The position numbers and the translations under genes are program-made. Below, one piece after another: positions 1-9,020 of a stretch of 64,000 bases of DNA. The stretch spans positions 5,642,001 through 5,706,000 of the forward strand of contig NZ_CP119766.1 in NCBI RefSeq assembly GCF_030378165.1, in the 5' to 3' direction. The notes under the pieces are model-generated. The model made no database searches. It had not been told where the DNA came from and was given only the letters and a program-made list of their open reading frames with translations. Source of the DNA: Flavobacterium panacagri. Lineage in GTDB: Bacteria > Bacteroidota > Bacteroidia > Flavobacteriales > Flavobacteriaceae. The stretch's first letter is position 1, and each line of letters begins with the position of its first letter.

Positions 1-1
1 A

Positions 2-307
2 GAAGTTATCAAAGATATGGTAAAACGTGGCGAAGTTGATATTACCAGCCGTTACGAATCTTTAAACAAAAACAATATCATTGGAGACTTCAAATTTGTA
101 CTGTCTGAAAAATTCTTATCGAACGACAATGATTTAAGATGGCACGAAAACATTATTATGAACTCGTACTTTTTCATCAAAAAACTGAGTTTGTCTGAAG
201 AAAGAGCTTTTGGATTAGACAGCAGTTCTGTTAAAGTAGAGAAATTCCCAATGGTGCTTCATGCTCCAGAAAATATTGGATTAACGCGTATTGTTCCTAA
301 AGAATAA
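2..307 (+). CDS. C-terminal end of a Kup-like potassium uptake protein (partial)
   Basis: The frame is open from the left edge of the window (first full codon at base 2) to a stop at 305-307, so this is the last ~101 residues of a longer gene. The soluble tail contains phrases such as GDFKFVLSEKFL, a hydrophobic-aromatic stretch NSYFFIKKLSLSEE, and FGLDSS. From memory these match the cytoplasmic C-terminus of Bacteroidota Kup/KUP K+:H+ symporters. The membrane part lies outside the window, so the family call rests only on this tail. A stem-loop terminator follows about 20 bases after the stop, so this is the end of its transcript. Confidence 0.55.
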   Translation, partial: EVIKDMVKRGEVDITSRYESLNKNNIIGDFKFVLSEKFLSNDNDLRWHENIIMNSYFFIKKLSLSEERAFGLDSSSVKVEKFPMVLHAPENIGLTRIVPKE

Positions 308-327
308 AAAACATCCAAAATATTTCA

Positions 328-360
328 AAAAAAACACTCTTAACTAGAGTGTTTTTTCTT
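328..360 (+). terminator. Rho-independent terminator after the Kup-like gene
   Basis: Inverted repeat AAAACACTCT / AGAGTGTTTT with a short loop, followed by a T-rich tract. It lies just after the partial gene and before the RsmB-like gene. Confidence 0.8.
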
Positions 361-419
361 TTAATGAGAATCCGAAATAAGATTCAGTATTAAAAATTTA
401 ACTTTCAATCAATTAATAC

Positions 420-427
420 TACCTTTG
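420..427 (+). promoter_or_regulatory. Bacteroidota -7 box (TAnnTTTG) for the RsmB-like gene
   Basis: TACCTTTG matches the Bacteroidota -7 consensus and lies 17 bases before the ATG at 445. No clear -33 TTG is visible at the usual distance. Confidence 0.45.
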
Positions 428-444
428 CACTTCAAATAAATAAA

Positions 445-1659
445 ATGAGATTACACAGAAATTTAGTTTATACGACAATCGATTCTTTGAATGCTATTTT
501 CAATGAAGGAGAATATGCAGACAAAGTTGTAGCTAGAGCATTAAAAAAAGACAAACGCTGGGGAAGTTCTGACCGTAAATTTGTTGCTGAAACCATATAC
601 GAGATTGTTCGATGGAAACGATTATACGCTGAAATTGCAGAAGTTAAAGAACCTTATGACAGAGATAATTTATGGAGAATGTTTGCCGTTTGGGCTGTTC
701 TTCGCGGTTATCCAATTCCTGATTGGAGACAATTGGAAGGAACTCCTGAAAGAAAAATAAAAGGCCGTTTTGACGAATTATCTAAAAACAGGGCACTTAA
801 AGAATCTATTCCTGACTGGATGGATGAATTGGGCGTAAAAGAATTAGGCGAAAAAGTTTGGTCAAAAGAAATTGCTGCACAAAATCAGCCGGCAAAAGTG
901 ATCCTTAGAACCAACACTTTAAAAGGAACTAAAGAAAGCCTTAGAAATACTTTAATGGATTTAAATATTGAAACAGAATATTTAAAAGACCAGCCAGAAG
1001 CTCTTGTTTTAAAAGAAAGAGCCAATGTATTTTTAACTGATGCTTTTAAACAAGGTTTATTTGAAGTACAAGATGCCAACTCGCAATTAGTTGCAGGATT
1101 TCTAGACGTAAAACCAGGAATGCGCGTGGTAGATACTTGTGCTGGTGCTGGAGGAAAAACATTGCACATGGCTTCTTTAATGGAAAACAAAGGACAGCTG
1201 ATTGCAATGGATTTGTATGAAAGTAAATTAAAGCAATTAAAACTAAGAGCTAAAAGAAACGGCGCTTTCAATATTGAATACCGCATTATCGACAGCACTA
1301 AAGTGATAAAAAAATTACACGAAAAAGCTGATCGCGTTTTGATTGATGCTCCTTGTAGCGGATTAGGGGTTTTAAAAAGAAATCCGGATTCTAAATGGAA
1401 ATTACAGCCTGAATTTATCGATAATATCCGTAAAGTTCAGAGCGAAGTTTTAGAAAGCTATTCTAAAATTGTAAAACCAGGCGGAAAATTGGTTTATGCA
1501 ACTTGTTCTGTTTTACCTTCAGAAAATCAGGAGCAAGTGGAGAAATTCTTAAAAACAGAAATCGGACAACAATTTACTTTTATTGAAGATCGTAAAATGT
1601 TAGCTTCAGAATCTGGTTTTGACGGATTCTATATGGCACTTTTGGAAAGAAAAAAGTAA
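445..1659 (+). CDS. RsmB/NOP2-family RNA (cytosine-5) methyltransferase
   Basis: A 404-residue protein predicted to transfer a methyl group from SAM to C5 of a cytosine in ribosomal RNA, in the cytoplasm. The C-terminal half carries the family signature. The SAM-binding loop is DTCAGAGGKT, starting at residue 230. A Pro-Cys motif DAPCSGLG has Cys304, and a Thr-Cys motif ATCSVLPSE has Cys354. In this family these are the two cysteines used for catalysis and product release. The N-terminal ~140 residues are helical and resemble the NusB/RsmB-type RNA-binding region. The ATG at 445 follows a good -7 box. The gene is monocistronic and converges on the MenE-like gene, with a shared terminator. The exact target base cannot be read from the sequence. 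Confidence 0.88.
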   Translation: MRLHRNLVYTTIDSLNAIFNEGEYADKVVARALKKDKRWGSSDRKFVAETIYEIVRWKRLYAEIAEVKEPYDRDNLWRMFAVWAVLRGYPIPDWRQLEGTPERKIKGRFDELSKNRALKESIPDWMDELGVKELGEKVWSKEIAAQNQPAKVILRTNTLKGTKESLRNTLMDLNIETEYLKDQPEALVLKERANVFLTDAFKQGLFEVQDANSQLVAGFLDVKPGMRVVDTCAGAGGKTLHMASLMENKGQLIAMDLYESKLKQLKLRAKRNGAFNIEYRIIDSTKVIKKLHEKADRVLIDAPCSGLGVLKRNPDSKWKLQPEFIDNIRKVQSEVLESYSKIVKPGGKLVYATCSVLPSENQEQVEKFLKTEIGQQFTFIEDRKMLASESGFDGFYMALLERKK

Positions 1660-1700
1660 AAAATTAAATTTCAATTTATTTTGGAATAACTCAATACTAA

Positions 1701-1745
1701 AAATCCAAATTCCAATTTTAAGCTTGGAATTTGGATTTTTTTATT
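1701..1745. terminator. Bidirectional terminator between convergent genes
   Basis: A 15-bp perfect inverted repeat (AAATCCAAATTCCAA at 1701-1715 and its complement at 1724-1738) flanked by an A tract and a T tract, between the stops of the RsmB-like and MenE-like genes. A similar hairpin occurs at 6786-6817. Confidence 0.8.
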
Positions 1746-1754
1746 TTTGGAATT

Positions 1755-2801
1755 TTACTCTTGCAGAGTTGGTTTACGAAGCAACTTTCCATTTTCGTTT
1801 TCCTTGAATTTGGAAACAAAAACTATTTCTTTTGGTTTTTCATATTTTCCTAAGACATCAAAAAAATCGGGAGCAAATTCTTGTTTTTCTCCTTCAACAA
1901 CCAAAACTAATTTTTCTCCTAAAGTAGTATCCGGAAGCCCCGTCACAAAGAATCTATTATTGATTTTACCAATCAACTTAGCTTCAATCTGTTCCGGAAT
2001 CAGCTTAACTCCTCCACTATTGATTACATTATCAATCCTTCCTAAAAAGATAAACTGCTGCTCATTTAACAATTCTACCAAATCATTAGTCACAATTGGT
2101 TCGTCTGAAATTGTTGAAACATGAATAACTAAACATTGACGATCGTCCTGAGAGATTTTTACATTCGGCAAAATAGAAAAAACAGAATCACCTAAGCGTT
2201 TAGCCGCAACATGTGTAATTGTTTCGGTCATTCCATAAGTTTCGTAGATTTCAGTTGTTTTTAATGGTAAAAGTTTTTCTTCTAGAGAAGAATCTAGTTT
2301 TGCTCCACCAATAATCAATTTACGAACATTTGAAAGTTCCTCAATTGAATTTTGAACCTGAAGCGGTACCATCGCAACAAAATCATAAACCGTAGAGTTT
2401 AATGCTAATGGATGCAGACTTGGCGAAACAATATCTAATTCCAATCCTAAAATTAAACTGCGCACCAGCATCATTTTTCCTGCAATAAACTGCGTTGGAA
2501 GACATAATAAAGCTTTATCTCCAGGCTTTAATCCAAAAAAATCTCCTGTTGCTAAGGCAGATTGTATCATCGCTTGTTTTTCTAAACGAACCAATTTCGG
2601 AAGTCCCGTAGTTCCCGAAGTGGTCATTTCTATATAGTCTTTTTTATCAAACCAATCCAAAAAGAACTCCCCTATTGACTGTTCGTAGGCATCTCCTTCT
2701 TTTATATAGCCGTATGCTATTTGACACAAATCTTTTGCGTTTAAATGATAGCCGTTTAACTTAAAATAATTATGAACTTTATGTTGCGTTAAATTTTGCA
2801 T
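1755..2801 (-). CDS. menE: MenE-like o-succinylbenzoate--CoA ligase (AMP-binding enzyme)
   Basis: A 348-residue ANL-superfamily adenylate-forming ligase. It has the ATP-binding P-loop TTSGTTGLPK at residues 60-69, the YGMTET motif, and a C-terminal lid ending in a lysine-containing NGKLLRKP segment. At about 350 residues it is much shorter than fatty acyl-CoA ligases. This fits the compact MenE of Flavobacteriia, which activates o-succinylbenzoate in menaquinone synthesis. Other men genes are not in the window, so the substrate is inferred. It sits 24 bases downstream of the CPBP protease gene on the same strand and is probably co-transcribed with it. Confidence 0.72.
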   Translation of the reverse strand: MQNLTQHKVHNYFKLNGYHLNAKDLCQIAYGYIKEGDAYEQSIGEFFLDWFDKKDYIEMTTSGTTGLPKLVRLEKQAMIQSALATGDFFGLKPGDKALLCLPTQFIAGKMMLVRSLILGLELDIVSPSLHPLALNSTVYDFVAMVPLQVQNSIEELSNVRKLIIGGAKLDSSLEEKLLPLKTTEIYETYGMTETITHVAAKRLGDSVFSILPNVKISQDDRQCLVIHVSTISDEPIVTNDLVELLNEQQFIFLGRIDNVINSGGVKLIPEQIEAKLIGKINNRFFVTGLPDTTLGEKLVLVVEGEKQEFAPDFFDVLGKYEKPKEIVFVSKFKENENGKLLRKPTLQE

Positions 2802-2825
2802 ATTTTATTGTTTTACTTCGACATC

Positions 2826-3737
2826 TTAAATATCTCCTGTTAATCTTTCTTTCCAATTCGTCCAACCGTATTTTTTACTAAAGATAAAAAGTAAAATAGG
2901 ATAAATCACTACAACCGGCAGAATAACATCTATTCCAGCTGAAGGTTCTGAAAGATCTTTAAATATAGAATGTGTTTGAAAGACAGACCAGTCCGAAGTT
3001 ACCAATAGTGCTCCTATGAGATTATTAGCAGCATGAAACCCAAGTGCCAGCTCCATTCCTTCATCCATTAAAGTTATAACTCCTAAGAACAAACCTGTTC
3101 CTATATAATAAATCATTATTATATTTCCCATCTTCACTACTTCTGGATTTGCCCAGTGCATCGAACCAAAAATAACCGAAGTCATCAAAAGCGGAAACCA
3201 TCTATTTCGTGCTAAATTCGCAAACCCCTGCATCAAATAACCTCTAAAAACATATTCTTCGGTACTTGTCTGAATTGGAATTAAAATAGTTCCTAAAACA
3301 ACCAAAATCAAGAAAGGAACTAAATTAAAATTCAGCACAAAATTTTCAGGAGATTTAAGATATACAAACAAAAAACTCAATAATGAAAAGATTGTCCATA
3401 CAAAGAAAGAAAAACTAACTCGTTTCCAGTCTACTTTTGCTCTAGAAGTAGTGACTGACAATAAAGTTTGATGATGAATATACTTTACTACAAAGTAAAT
3501 TCCAGCTAAAGCAAAAATAAAGGAAATCATCACCAAAAAAAGTGTCATATTAGACTCAAACATTTTCATTACACCTTGATCTGTAGTTGGAAAAGCTTTT
3601 TTTTCAACGGCAGTTTTATAAAATACAGCTGCTGTAAGTGGAATTTGCCCAACAAAAGAAGCCGCAATAATAAAAACAGAACCTAAAAGATATTTCCAAA
3701 ACTTATTTTCAGGTTTAATTCCTTGCTCTAAAAACAT
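2826..3737 (-). CDS. CPBP-family intramembrane metalloprotease
   Basis: A 303-residue membrane protein with about eight hydrophobic segments. The CPBP (Abi/Rce1-like) motifs are all visible: EExxxR at residues 160-165 (EEYVFR), FGSMH with His194, and a later GFHAANN with His236. Family members are integral inner-membrane proteases, some involved in prenyl-protein or bacteriocin-related processing; the substrate here is unknown. The gene leads a two-gene unit with the MenE-like gene. The start ATG at 3737 is followed directly by polar residues and the first membrane helix near residue 16. Confidence 0.85.
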   Translation of the reverse strand: MFLEQGIKPENKFWKYLLGSVFIIAASFVGQIPLTAAVFYKTAVEKKAFPTTDQGVMKMFESNMTLFLVMISFIFALAGIYFVVKYIHHQTLLSVTTSRAKVDWKRVSFSFFVWTIFSLLSFLFVYLKSPENFVLNFNLVPFLILVVLGTILIPIQTSTEEYVFRGYLMQGFANLARNRWFPLLMTSVIFGSMHWANPEVVKMGNIIMIYYIGTGLFLGVITLMDEGMELALGFHAANNLIGALLVTSDWSVFQTHSIFKDLSEPSAGIDVILPVVVIYPILLFIFSKKYGWTNWKERLTGDI

Positions 3738-3785
3738 AAATCTTAAATTTTAAAAAATGAGAATTCAAATTCGATAAGTTAATCT

Positions 3786-3793
3786 TACATTTG
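3786..3793 (+). promoter_or_regulatory. -7 box (TAnnTTTG) for the arsC-like gene
   Basis: TACATTTG lies about 60 bases before the chosen start at 3854. It also argues against the upstream in-frame start near 3791, which would overlap the promoter. Confidence 0.45.
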
Positions 3794-3853
3794 ATATTGC
3801 TAAAATACCTCTTTTTTATTTTACGAATATTTGAAACCATTAAATATAACAAA

Positions 3854-4198
3854 ATGATACAAATTTACCACAATCCGAGATGCGGAAAATCAAGAACCTG
3901 CCTTGCTTTTATAGAACAATCGAATCAAGAATTTGAAATCATTCCTTACTTAACCCAAACACCATCTTTTGACGAGTTAAAGACACTATTGAAACAATTA
4001 AATCTTGAACCTCTCGAATTAGTAAGAACTAAAGAAAAAATCTGGATCGAAAATTTCAAAGGCAAAACTTTAAGTAATGATCAAATTATAAATGCAATGG
4101 TCGAAAATCCAATTTTAATCGAACGACCAATTGTAGTAAAAGACGGAAAAGCCATTATTGGCAGAGATCCTGATTTAGTCGCTTCTTTTTTAGATTGA
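3854..4198 (+). CDS. arsC: ArsC-family (glutaredoxin-like) arsenate reductase
   Basis: A 114-residue thioredoxin-fold protein starting MIQIYHNPRC. Cys10 of the HNPRCGKSR loop is the arsenate-attacking cysteine of the plasmid-R773-type ArsC family. The later segment NPILIERPIVV contains the conserved Arg-Pro that lines the active site. The frame is open upstream to 3791, but that extension is hydrophobic, unlike the family, and overlaps the promoter box, so 3854 is preferred. Many chromosomal homologues annotated as ArsC (including the YffB/Spx side of the family) are not proven arsenate reductases. No ars operon genes are adjacent. Confidence 0.8.
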   Translation: MIQIYHNPRCGKSRTCLAFIEQSNQEFEIIPYLTQTPSFDELKTLLKQLNLEPLELVRTKEKIWIENFKGKTLSNDQIINAMVENPILIERPIVVKDGKAIIGRDPDLVASFLD

Positions 4199-4252
4199 TT
4201 CTAAAATACTCTATTAACAATTTTTTATGAGTTCTCTCTTTAAACCAAAAAC

Positions 4253-4260
4253 TACATTTG
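4253..4260 (+). promoter_or_regulatory. -7 box (TAnnTTTG) for the outer-membrane barrel gene
   Basis: TACATTTG 29 bases before the ATG at 4290, a spacing typical of Flavobacterium promoters. No obvious -33 TTG. Confidence 0.45.
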
Positions 4261-4289
4261 CCGTCTAAAGAAAAAAGAAACCAGAAAAA

Positions 4290-6758
4290 ATGAAGAAAAT
4301 CAAATTTGCTGTATTACTTGTATTCTTGTTTACAAGTTTTTACAACTACTCACAACAAGGATCCGGAGGCAGACCCAAAGTAAAAGTTACTGGGAAAGTT
4401 TTTGAAAAAGTAAGCAATCAGCCATTAGAATATGCTATAATTTCAATTACCACACCAAATGACCCTAAAGTTATTGCAGGCGGCAGTAGTAATTCCAAAG
4501 GTGAATTTGAACTTGCAGTTACACCTGGAACTTACAACATCAAAGTGGAGTTTATTTCATTCAAATCGATTGAAATCAAACAAAAAAGTATTACAACCGA
4601 CACCAATCTTGGCGCACTTAATTTATCGGAAGATGCTGCACAATTAAACGAAGTTGTTGTTCGTGCTGAAAAATCGACTGTAGAAATAAAATTAGACAAA
4701 AAAGTTTACAATGTTGGACAAGATATGATTGTTAAAGGCGGAAGCGTAAGCGACGTCCTAGATAACGTACCGTCAGTTTCTGTTGATACAGAAGGAAATG
4801 TAAGTTTGAGAGGAAGCGACAATATCCGTATTTTAATCGACGGTAGACCTTCGCAGGCCATCAATGTAGCAGAAGCCCTAAGACAACTTCCTGCTGATGC
4901 TATTGATAAAGTGGAAGTTATTACCAATCCATCTGCCCGTTACGATGCTGAAGGCGGATCAGGAATCATTAATATTGTTCTTAAAAAAGGTAAAAACCAA
5001 GGTTTTAATGGAACTTTCATTGCTTCGACAGGTATACCGGAAACGTACGGTTTAAGTGCCAATGTCAACTATAAAACTGAAAAATTAAACTACTTTACAA
5101 CTGCTGGATACAATCATAGAACGAATGAAGGCGGTGGTTTAACCAATACTTCATACTTTAATGCTGATGGTTCTCCAAAAGGGTATTTAGATGAAGATCG
5201 TGATACTAAAAGAGTAAGAGATGGCTTTAATGGTAGAGCTGGAGTTGAATGGACACTTACTCCATCAACATTTTGGACAAACGCCATCAATTACCAAAAA
5301 AATACAGGTGAAGATACTGACTTAATTAATTATAATAATTTTGATGCGGCTCATAATTTTACAGGAAGCACTTATCGTTTAAATAATGCAGACACTGGAA
5401 GTGAAAATATTGAATTTACTTCCAATTTAATTAAAAACTTTAATGATAAAGGCCATAAACTTACTGCCGATTTCTCTATTTCAAGGAATACAGATGACAG
5501 CAATAGTACTATTACTGCTTCTCCAAACTTTAATACTACACTTAATGACCAAGTGCAAAAACAAGTTTTACTGCAGGCTGATTATGTTCTCCCATTAGGA
5601 AAAGGCAGTCAGTTTGAAGCTGGCTACAAAGGAAGTTTTGGCGATTTAAACAACGAATACTATGTTACCGATGAAACTGGGACAAAAGATCCAAATTTAT
5701 CAAATACATTAGAATACAAAGAAAACATCAATGCGCTTTACGCACAATATGGCTTCAAAGCAAACAAATTCTCTTATTTATTTGGCTTGCGTTGGGAAGA
5801 CACTAACATTCAGGTAAATTTATTAGACAATAGCGATTTCAATACTAAAAAATACAATAACTTATTCCCTAGTGCTTTTATTAGTTATGAAATCTCAGAC
5901 CAAAGTAATTTCACTGCAAGCTACAGTAAACGTCTAACTAGACCAAGAGGCCGTTTTATGAACCCTGCTGTAAACTATTCTAGTAACGTTAATATTTTTC
6001 AAGGTAACCCTGACTTAGACCCATCATTAACAGACAAATATGATATTGGCTACATCAAAAGATGGGATAAAGTAACCTTTACTACTTCGGCATATTTTGA
6101 GGACACTAAGGATGTTTTCAGCTTTGTGAGAACTCCAAACGGAGATGAAGTTAACGGAGTTCCAGTTATTTTAAGCCGTCCTATTAACTTAGGAAAAGAA
6201 CAAAAATTTGGTTTTGAATTCACATTTAACTACACTCCTTTTAAATGGTGGAAATTAAACAGTAATTTCAATCTTTACAATGTACAAACAACTGGAGAAA
6301 ACACCTACACTGATAACAATGGCAACTTAGTTGTTCAAAATCTAGACAATAAAGCCAATACTTGGTTTGCAAGAATGAGTTCTAAGATTACATTGCCATA
6401 CAAAATCGACTGGCAGCTAAACGGAACTTACAACGGTTCACAAAAAACAGCTCAAGGAAAAAACCTGGATCAGTTTGCAATGAACACGGCTTTAAGCAAA
6501 GATATCTTGAAAGACAAAGCAACTATTGCCTTTAATATCAGTGATATTTTTAACTCCAGAATCATGAGATCGTATACTTACCTTGAAAATGCTGCAACAG
6601 GAGAAAGCCAGCAATCGTATGGCGAAATGCAATTCCGTAAACGTCAGTTCAATTTGTCATTCACTTACCGTTTCAACAAACCTAAAGGAGAAAGAGATAA
6701 AAATGCACAGCCAAGAAATGATGGCGGCGGAGATGGCGGAGGAGAATTTCCAGGTTAA
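4290..6758 (+). CDS. TonB-dependent-receptor-like outer membrane beta-barrel protein
   Basis: An 822-residue protein. In order it has a signal peptide (about residues 1-21, ending in YNYSQ), a carboxypeptidase-regulatory-like beta-sandwich (about 30-115), a plug-like domain (about 120-230, with DNVPSVSVD and GGSGIINIVLKKG), and a long outer-membrane barrel. The barrel resembles the OMP_b-brl_3 family rather than a classic SusC. The tail is rich in Gly, Asp and Asn (NDGGGDGGGEF) and lacks the usual strong C-terminal aromatic. No SusD partner is adjacent, so the cargo is unknown. It is monocistronic, with its own -7 box and a strong terminator. Confidence 0.82.
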   Translation: MKKIKFAVLLVFLFTSFYNYSQQGSGGRPKVKVTGKVFEKVSNQPLEYAIISITTPNDPKVIAGGSSNSKGEFELAVTPGTYNIKVEFISFKSIEIKQKSITTDTNLGALNLSEDAAQLNEVVVRAEKSTVEIKLDKKVYNVGQDMIVKGGSVSDVLDNVPSVSVDTEGNVSLRGSDNIRILIDGRPSQAINVAEALRQLPADAIDKVEVITNPSARYDAEGGSGIINIVLKKGKNQGFNGTFIASTGIPETYGLSANVNYKTEKLNYFTTAGYNHRTNEGGGLTNTSYFNADGSPKGYLDEDRDTKRVRDGFNGRAGVEWTLTPSTFWTNAINYQKNTGEDTDLINYNNFDAAHNFTGSTYRLNNADTGSENIEFTSNLIKNFNDKGHKLTADFSISRNTDDSNSTITASPNFNTTLNDQVQKQVLLQADYVLPLGKGSQFEAGYKGSFGDLNNEYYVTDETGTKDPNLSNTLEYKENINALYAQYGFKANKFSYLFGLRWEDTNIQVNLLDNSDFNTKKYNNLFPSAFISYEISDQSNFTASYSKRLTRPRGRFMNPAVNYSSNVNIFQGNPDLDPSLTDKYDIGYIKRWDKVTFTTSAYFEDTKDVFSFVRTPNGDEVNGVPVILSRPINLGKEQKFGFEFTFNYTPFKWWKLNSNFNLYNVQTTGENTYTDNNGNLVVQNLDNKANTWFARMSSKITLPYKIDWQLNGTYNGSQKTAQGKNLDQFAMNTALSKDILKDKATIAFNISDIFNSRIMRSYTYLENAATGESQQSYGEMQFRKRQFNLSFTYRFNKPKGERDKNAQPRNDGGGDGGGEFPG

Positions 6759-6785
6759 ATATAATCAAATCCCAATATTAAAAAT

Positions 6786-6823
6786 TCCATATTCCAACTT
6801 TACAATTGGAATATGGATTTTTT
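6786..6823 (+). terminator. Terminator after the outer-membrane barrel gene
   Basis: Inverted repeat TCCATATTCCAA (6786-6797) / TTGGAATATGGA (6806-6817) followed by six T. It has the same TCCAA/TTGGA core as the hairpin at 1701-1738. Confidence 0.85.
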
Positions 6824-6851
6824 AATTTTAAGCCCCTCTACTAAGTTTTCC

Positions 6852-6884
6852 AACTTTGATAAAGTTTAAAACTTTGACAAAGTT
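6852..6884. repeat. Imperfect palindromic repeat (AACTTTGAtAAAGTT type)
   Basis: Two halves, AACTTTGATAAAGTTT and AAACTTTGACAAAGTT, form an imperfect inverted repeat. Each half is itself nearly palindromic. It lies in the non-coding stretch between the barrel gene and the small membrane protein gene and resembles interspersed repeats I remember from Flavobacterium genomes. A copy search was not possible here. Confidence 0.5.
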
Positions 6885-6970
6885 CTAAACGCAAAGTATT
6901 GGAATTTGGACTCGAGCGATAGCGAACAGGTGAAGCAATTTCTAAAATTAGAATTTCCATTTTTCTTGGC

Positions 6971-7003
6971 ACAAAAAAAAAGAACCTTTTGGGTTCTTTT
7001 TTT
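6971..7003. terminator. Terminator for the 59-residue membrane protein gene
   Basis: Stem AAAAGAACC / GGTTCTTTT with a TTTT loop and A/T tracts on both sides, so it can act in either direction. It lies just downstream of the minus-strand stop at 7015. Confidence 0.75.
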
Positions 7004-7014
7004 ATGACATCAAT

Positions 7015-7194
7015 CTAATATTTAATTGATTGCTCTTCTTGTCTTTTTTTAGCTCTTTTTTCTTTGAACATTTCCCAGCTAGCTCCCGTAACCCAATAAG
7101 ATACGAAACCAACTAAGAAAAACATTAACCAAAACCCTATAGTTAGTATGGTTAAGAAAAGTAAAAAGCCTAAGTACTGTGAAAATTCAAACAT
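7015..7194 (-). CDS. Small single-pass or hairpin membrane protein, unknown function (59 aa)
   Basis: An open reading frame of 59 codons from ATG (7194-7192) to TAG (7017-7015). The first ~36 residues are strongly hydrophobic (one long or two short membrane segments around YLGFLLFLTILTIGFWLMFF and VGFVSYWV). The tail is highly charged and basic (EKRAKKRQEEQ), which suggests it faces the cytoplasm. A good terminator follows it. Codon use and the coherent hydrophobic/charged layout support a real gene, although I cannot name a family. Confidence 0.6.
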   Translation of the reverse strand: MFEFSQYLGFLLFLTILTIGFWLMFFLVGFVSYWVTGASWEMFKEKRAKKRQEEQSIKY

Positions 7195-7547
7195 GTTTTC
7201 CGGAATTTTTGAATGTTACGACAAATGTAGCGTATATATTTTTTCTCAGCAATAAAATCTAAATCAATTTTCGTTAAATAACATTTATGCGTATATTTAT
7301 ACTCATTTTAAATAAGCTTTTTTTTGAGTTGAAAAACCTTTAAAATTAAGAGTTCTTTTAAAATTATAAAATTTTTAAGGAGCTGATTCCTGCTGTCCGC
7401 TGTATGCCCGACAAACAAAAACTATGGTTAAAAAGCCTTGTTTTTCTATATCGGAAGATGCCGCTCTCATCAAGGCTAGAGCACTCATTTTCAAAAGAAG
7501 TTTTACATTATAGAATACATTTTACAAACAACATATTTTACAACAAA
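7195..7547. other. Non-coding stretch upstream of fumC
   Basis: This 353-base stretch has no convincing gene. It contains the leader region for the small membrane protein, a run of AT-rich DNA, and at about 7379-7485 a GC-richer block that looks like an interspersed repeat (listed separately). The frame of FumC is open back to 7404, but that part reads through the repeat and is not family-like. Confidence 0.6.
7379..7485. repeat. Probable interspersed element with GCTGATTCCTGCTGTCCGCT / GATGCCGCTCTCATCAAGGC ends
   Basis: A block with clearly higher GC content than its surroundings. It starts at GAGCTGATTCCTGCTGTCC and ends at CATCAAGGCTAGAGC, with a central AT-rich part that can fold. It closely resembles a repeat I recall scattered through Flavobacterium genomes, usually in intergenic DNA. 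Copy number in this genome was not checked. Confidence 0.45.
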
Positions 7548-8933
7548 ATGAAATACAGAATAGAAAAAGACACCATGGGCGAAGTTCAAGTTCCAGCCGA
7601 TAAATATTGGGGCGCACAGACAGAACGTTCTAGAAACAATTTTAAAATCGGACCATCCGCTTCGATGCCGAAAGAAATTATAGAAGGTTTTGCTTATTTA
7701 AAAAAAGCTGCTGCCTATGCGAACTATGATTTAGGTGTTTTACCAATCGAAAAAAGAGATGCCATTGGAGCAGTTTGCGACGAAATTCTGGAAGGAAAAC
7801 TAGACGATCAATTTCCATTAGTTATTTGGCAGACTGGTTCTGGAACGCAAAGCAACATGAACGTAAATGAAGTAATTGCTAACCGTGCACAAGTTTTAAA
7901 AGGTTTTGAAATTGGCGAAGGCGAACAATTCATCAAAGCCAATGATGATGTGAACAAATCACAATCATCCAACGATACTTTCCCAACTGGAATGCATATT
8001 GCCGCTTATAAAATGGTAGTTGAAACTACCATTCCAGGTGTAGAAAAACTTCATGCTACTTTAGCTAAAAAAGCTTTAGAATATAAGGATGTTGTAAAAA
8101 TAGGTCGTACGCATTTAATGGACGCAACGCCACTAACACTTGGACAGGAAATTTCAGGTTACGCCGCACAATTAGCTTTCGGATTAAAAGCATTAAAAAA
8201 CACTTTAGCCCATTTAGCTGAAATTGCTTTAGGTGGAACTGCAGTTGGAACAGGATTAAACACACCAAAAGGTTACGATGTAAAAGTAGCTCAATATATT
8301 GCAGAATTCACTAAACACCCTTTTATAACTGCCGAAAATAAATTTGAAGCTTTAGCCGCTCACGATGCAATTGTGGAAACTCATGGTGCTTTAAAACAAT
8401 TAGCCGTTTCTCTAAACAAAATTGCAAATGATGTTAGAATGCTTGCTTCAGGACCTCGTTCTGGAATTGGAGAAATTCATATTCCCGAAAACGAACCCGG
8501 TTCTTCTATCATGCCAGGAAAAGTAAACCCAACACAATGTGAAGCTCTAACCATGGTTTGCGCTCAAGTAATTGGAAACGATATGGCAATTGCTGTTGGC
8601 GGGATGCAGGGACATTACGAACTGAATGTTTTTAAACCTGTAATGGCGGCTAACTTTTTACAATCGGCACAATTATTAGGCGATGCTTGTGTTTCGTTTG
8701 ATGAACACTGCGCTCAAGGAATCGAACCAAATCATAAACGAATCAAAGAATTGGTTGATAATTCCTTAATGCTGGTTACAGCTTTAAATACTAAAATTGG
8801 GTATTACAAAGCTGCCGAAATTGCACAAACAGCACATAAAAACGGAACTACTCTAAAAGAAGAAGCCGTACGTTTAGGTTATGTATCTCCTGAAGATTTT
8901 GATTCTTGGGTAAAACCGGAGGATATGGTTTAG
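7548..8933 (+). CDS. fumC: Class II fumarate hydratase
   Basis: A 461-residue enzyme that interconverts fumarate and malate in the TCA cycle (cytoplasmic homotetramer, no iron-sulfur cluster). The sequence begins [16 protein letters not shown] and includes the family signature [11 protein letters not shown], the active-site region [10 protein letters not shown], and [14 protein letters not shown]. The length is that of a normal FumC. The frame is open upstream to 7404, but those 48 residues are not FumC-like and run through a probable repeat element, so ATG 7548 is chosen. A heptamer tandem repeat and a strong terminator follow it. Confidence 0.95.
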   Translation: MKYRIEKDTMGEVQVPADKYWGAQTERSRNNFKIGPSASMPKEIIEGFAYLKKAAAYANYDLGVLPIEKRDAIGAVCDEILEGKLDDQFPLVIWQTGSGTQSNMNVNEVIANRAQVLKGFEIGEGEQFIKANDDVNKSQSSNDTFPTGMHIAAYKMVVETTIPGVEKLHATLAKKALEYKDVVKIGRTHLMDATPLTLGQEISGYAAQLAFGLKALKNTLAHLAEIALGGTAVGTGLNTPKGYDVKVAQYIAEFTKHPFITAENKFEALAAHDAIVETHGALKQLAVSLNKIANDVRMLASGPRSGIGEIHIPENEPGSSIMPGKVNPTQCEALTMVCAQVIGNDMAIAVGGMQGHYELNVFKPVMAANFLQSAQLLGDACVSFDEHCAQGIEPNHKRIKELVDNSLMLVTALNTKIGYYKAAEIAQTAHKNGTTLKEEAVRLGYVSPEDFDSWVKPEDMV

Positions 8934-8940
8934 TTTTTTT

Positions 8941-8985
8941 GTTTCAAGTTTCAAGTTTCAAGTTTCAAGTTTCAAGTTTCAAGTT
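8941..8985. repeat. Tandem heptamer repeat (GTTTCAA x6 plus partial)
   Basis: Six head-to-tail copies of GTTTCAA, plus a partial seventh, start 8 bases after the fumC stop. The inverted sequence TGAAACTTGAAAC occurs at 9073-9085, on the other side of the terminator, so the two could pair. Confidence 0.9.
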
Positions 8986-9020
8986 GAAATACTGAACGTA
9001 TAAAAATGAACTGATTAATT

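Noticed and set aside
885..1298. Minus-strand ORF inside the RsmB-like gene
   Set aside because: It overlaps a strongly supported enzyme gene and has no family features; it is a frame shadow.
7404..7547. N-terminal extension of FumC
   Set aside because: The 48 extra residues do not look like fumarase and are read through a probable repeat element; ATG 7548 begins the family-like sequence.
8941..8985. CRISPR-like array
   Set aside because: The units are head-to-tail 7-mers with no spacers, so it is a simple tandem repeat.
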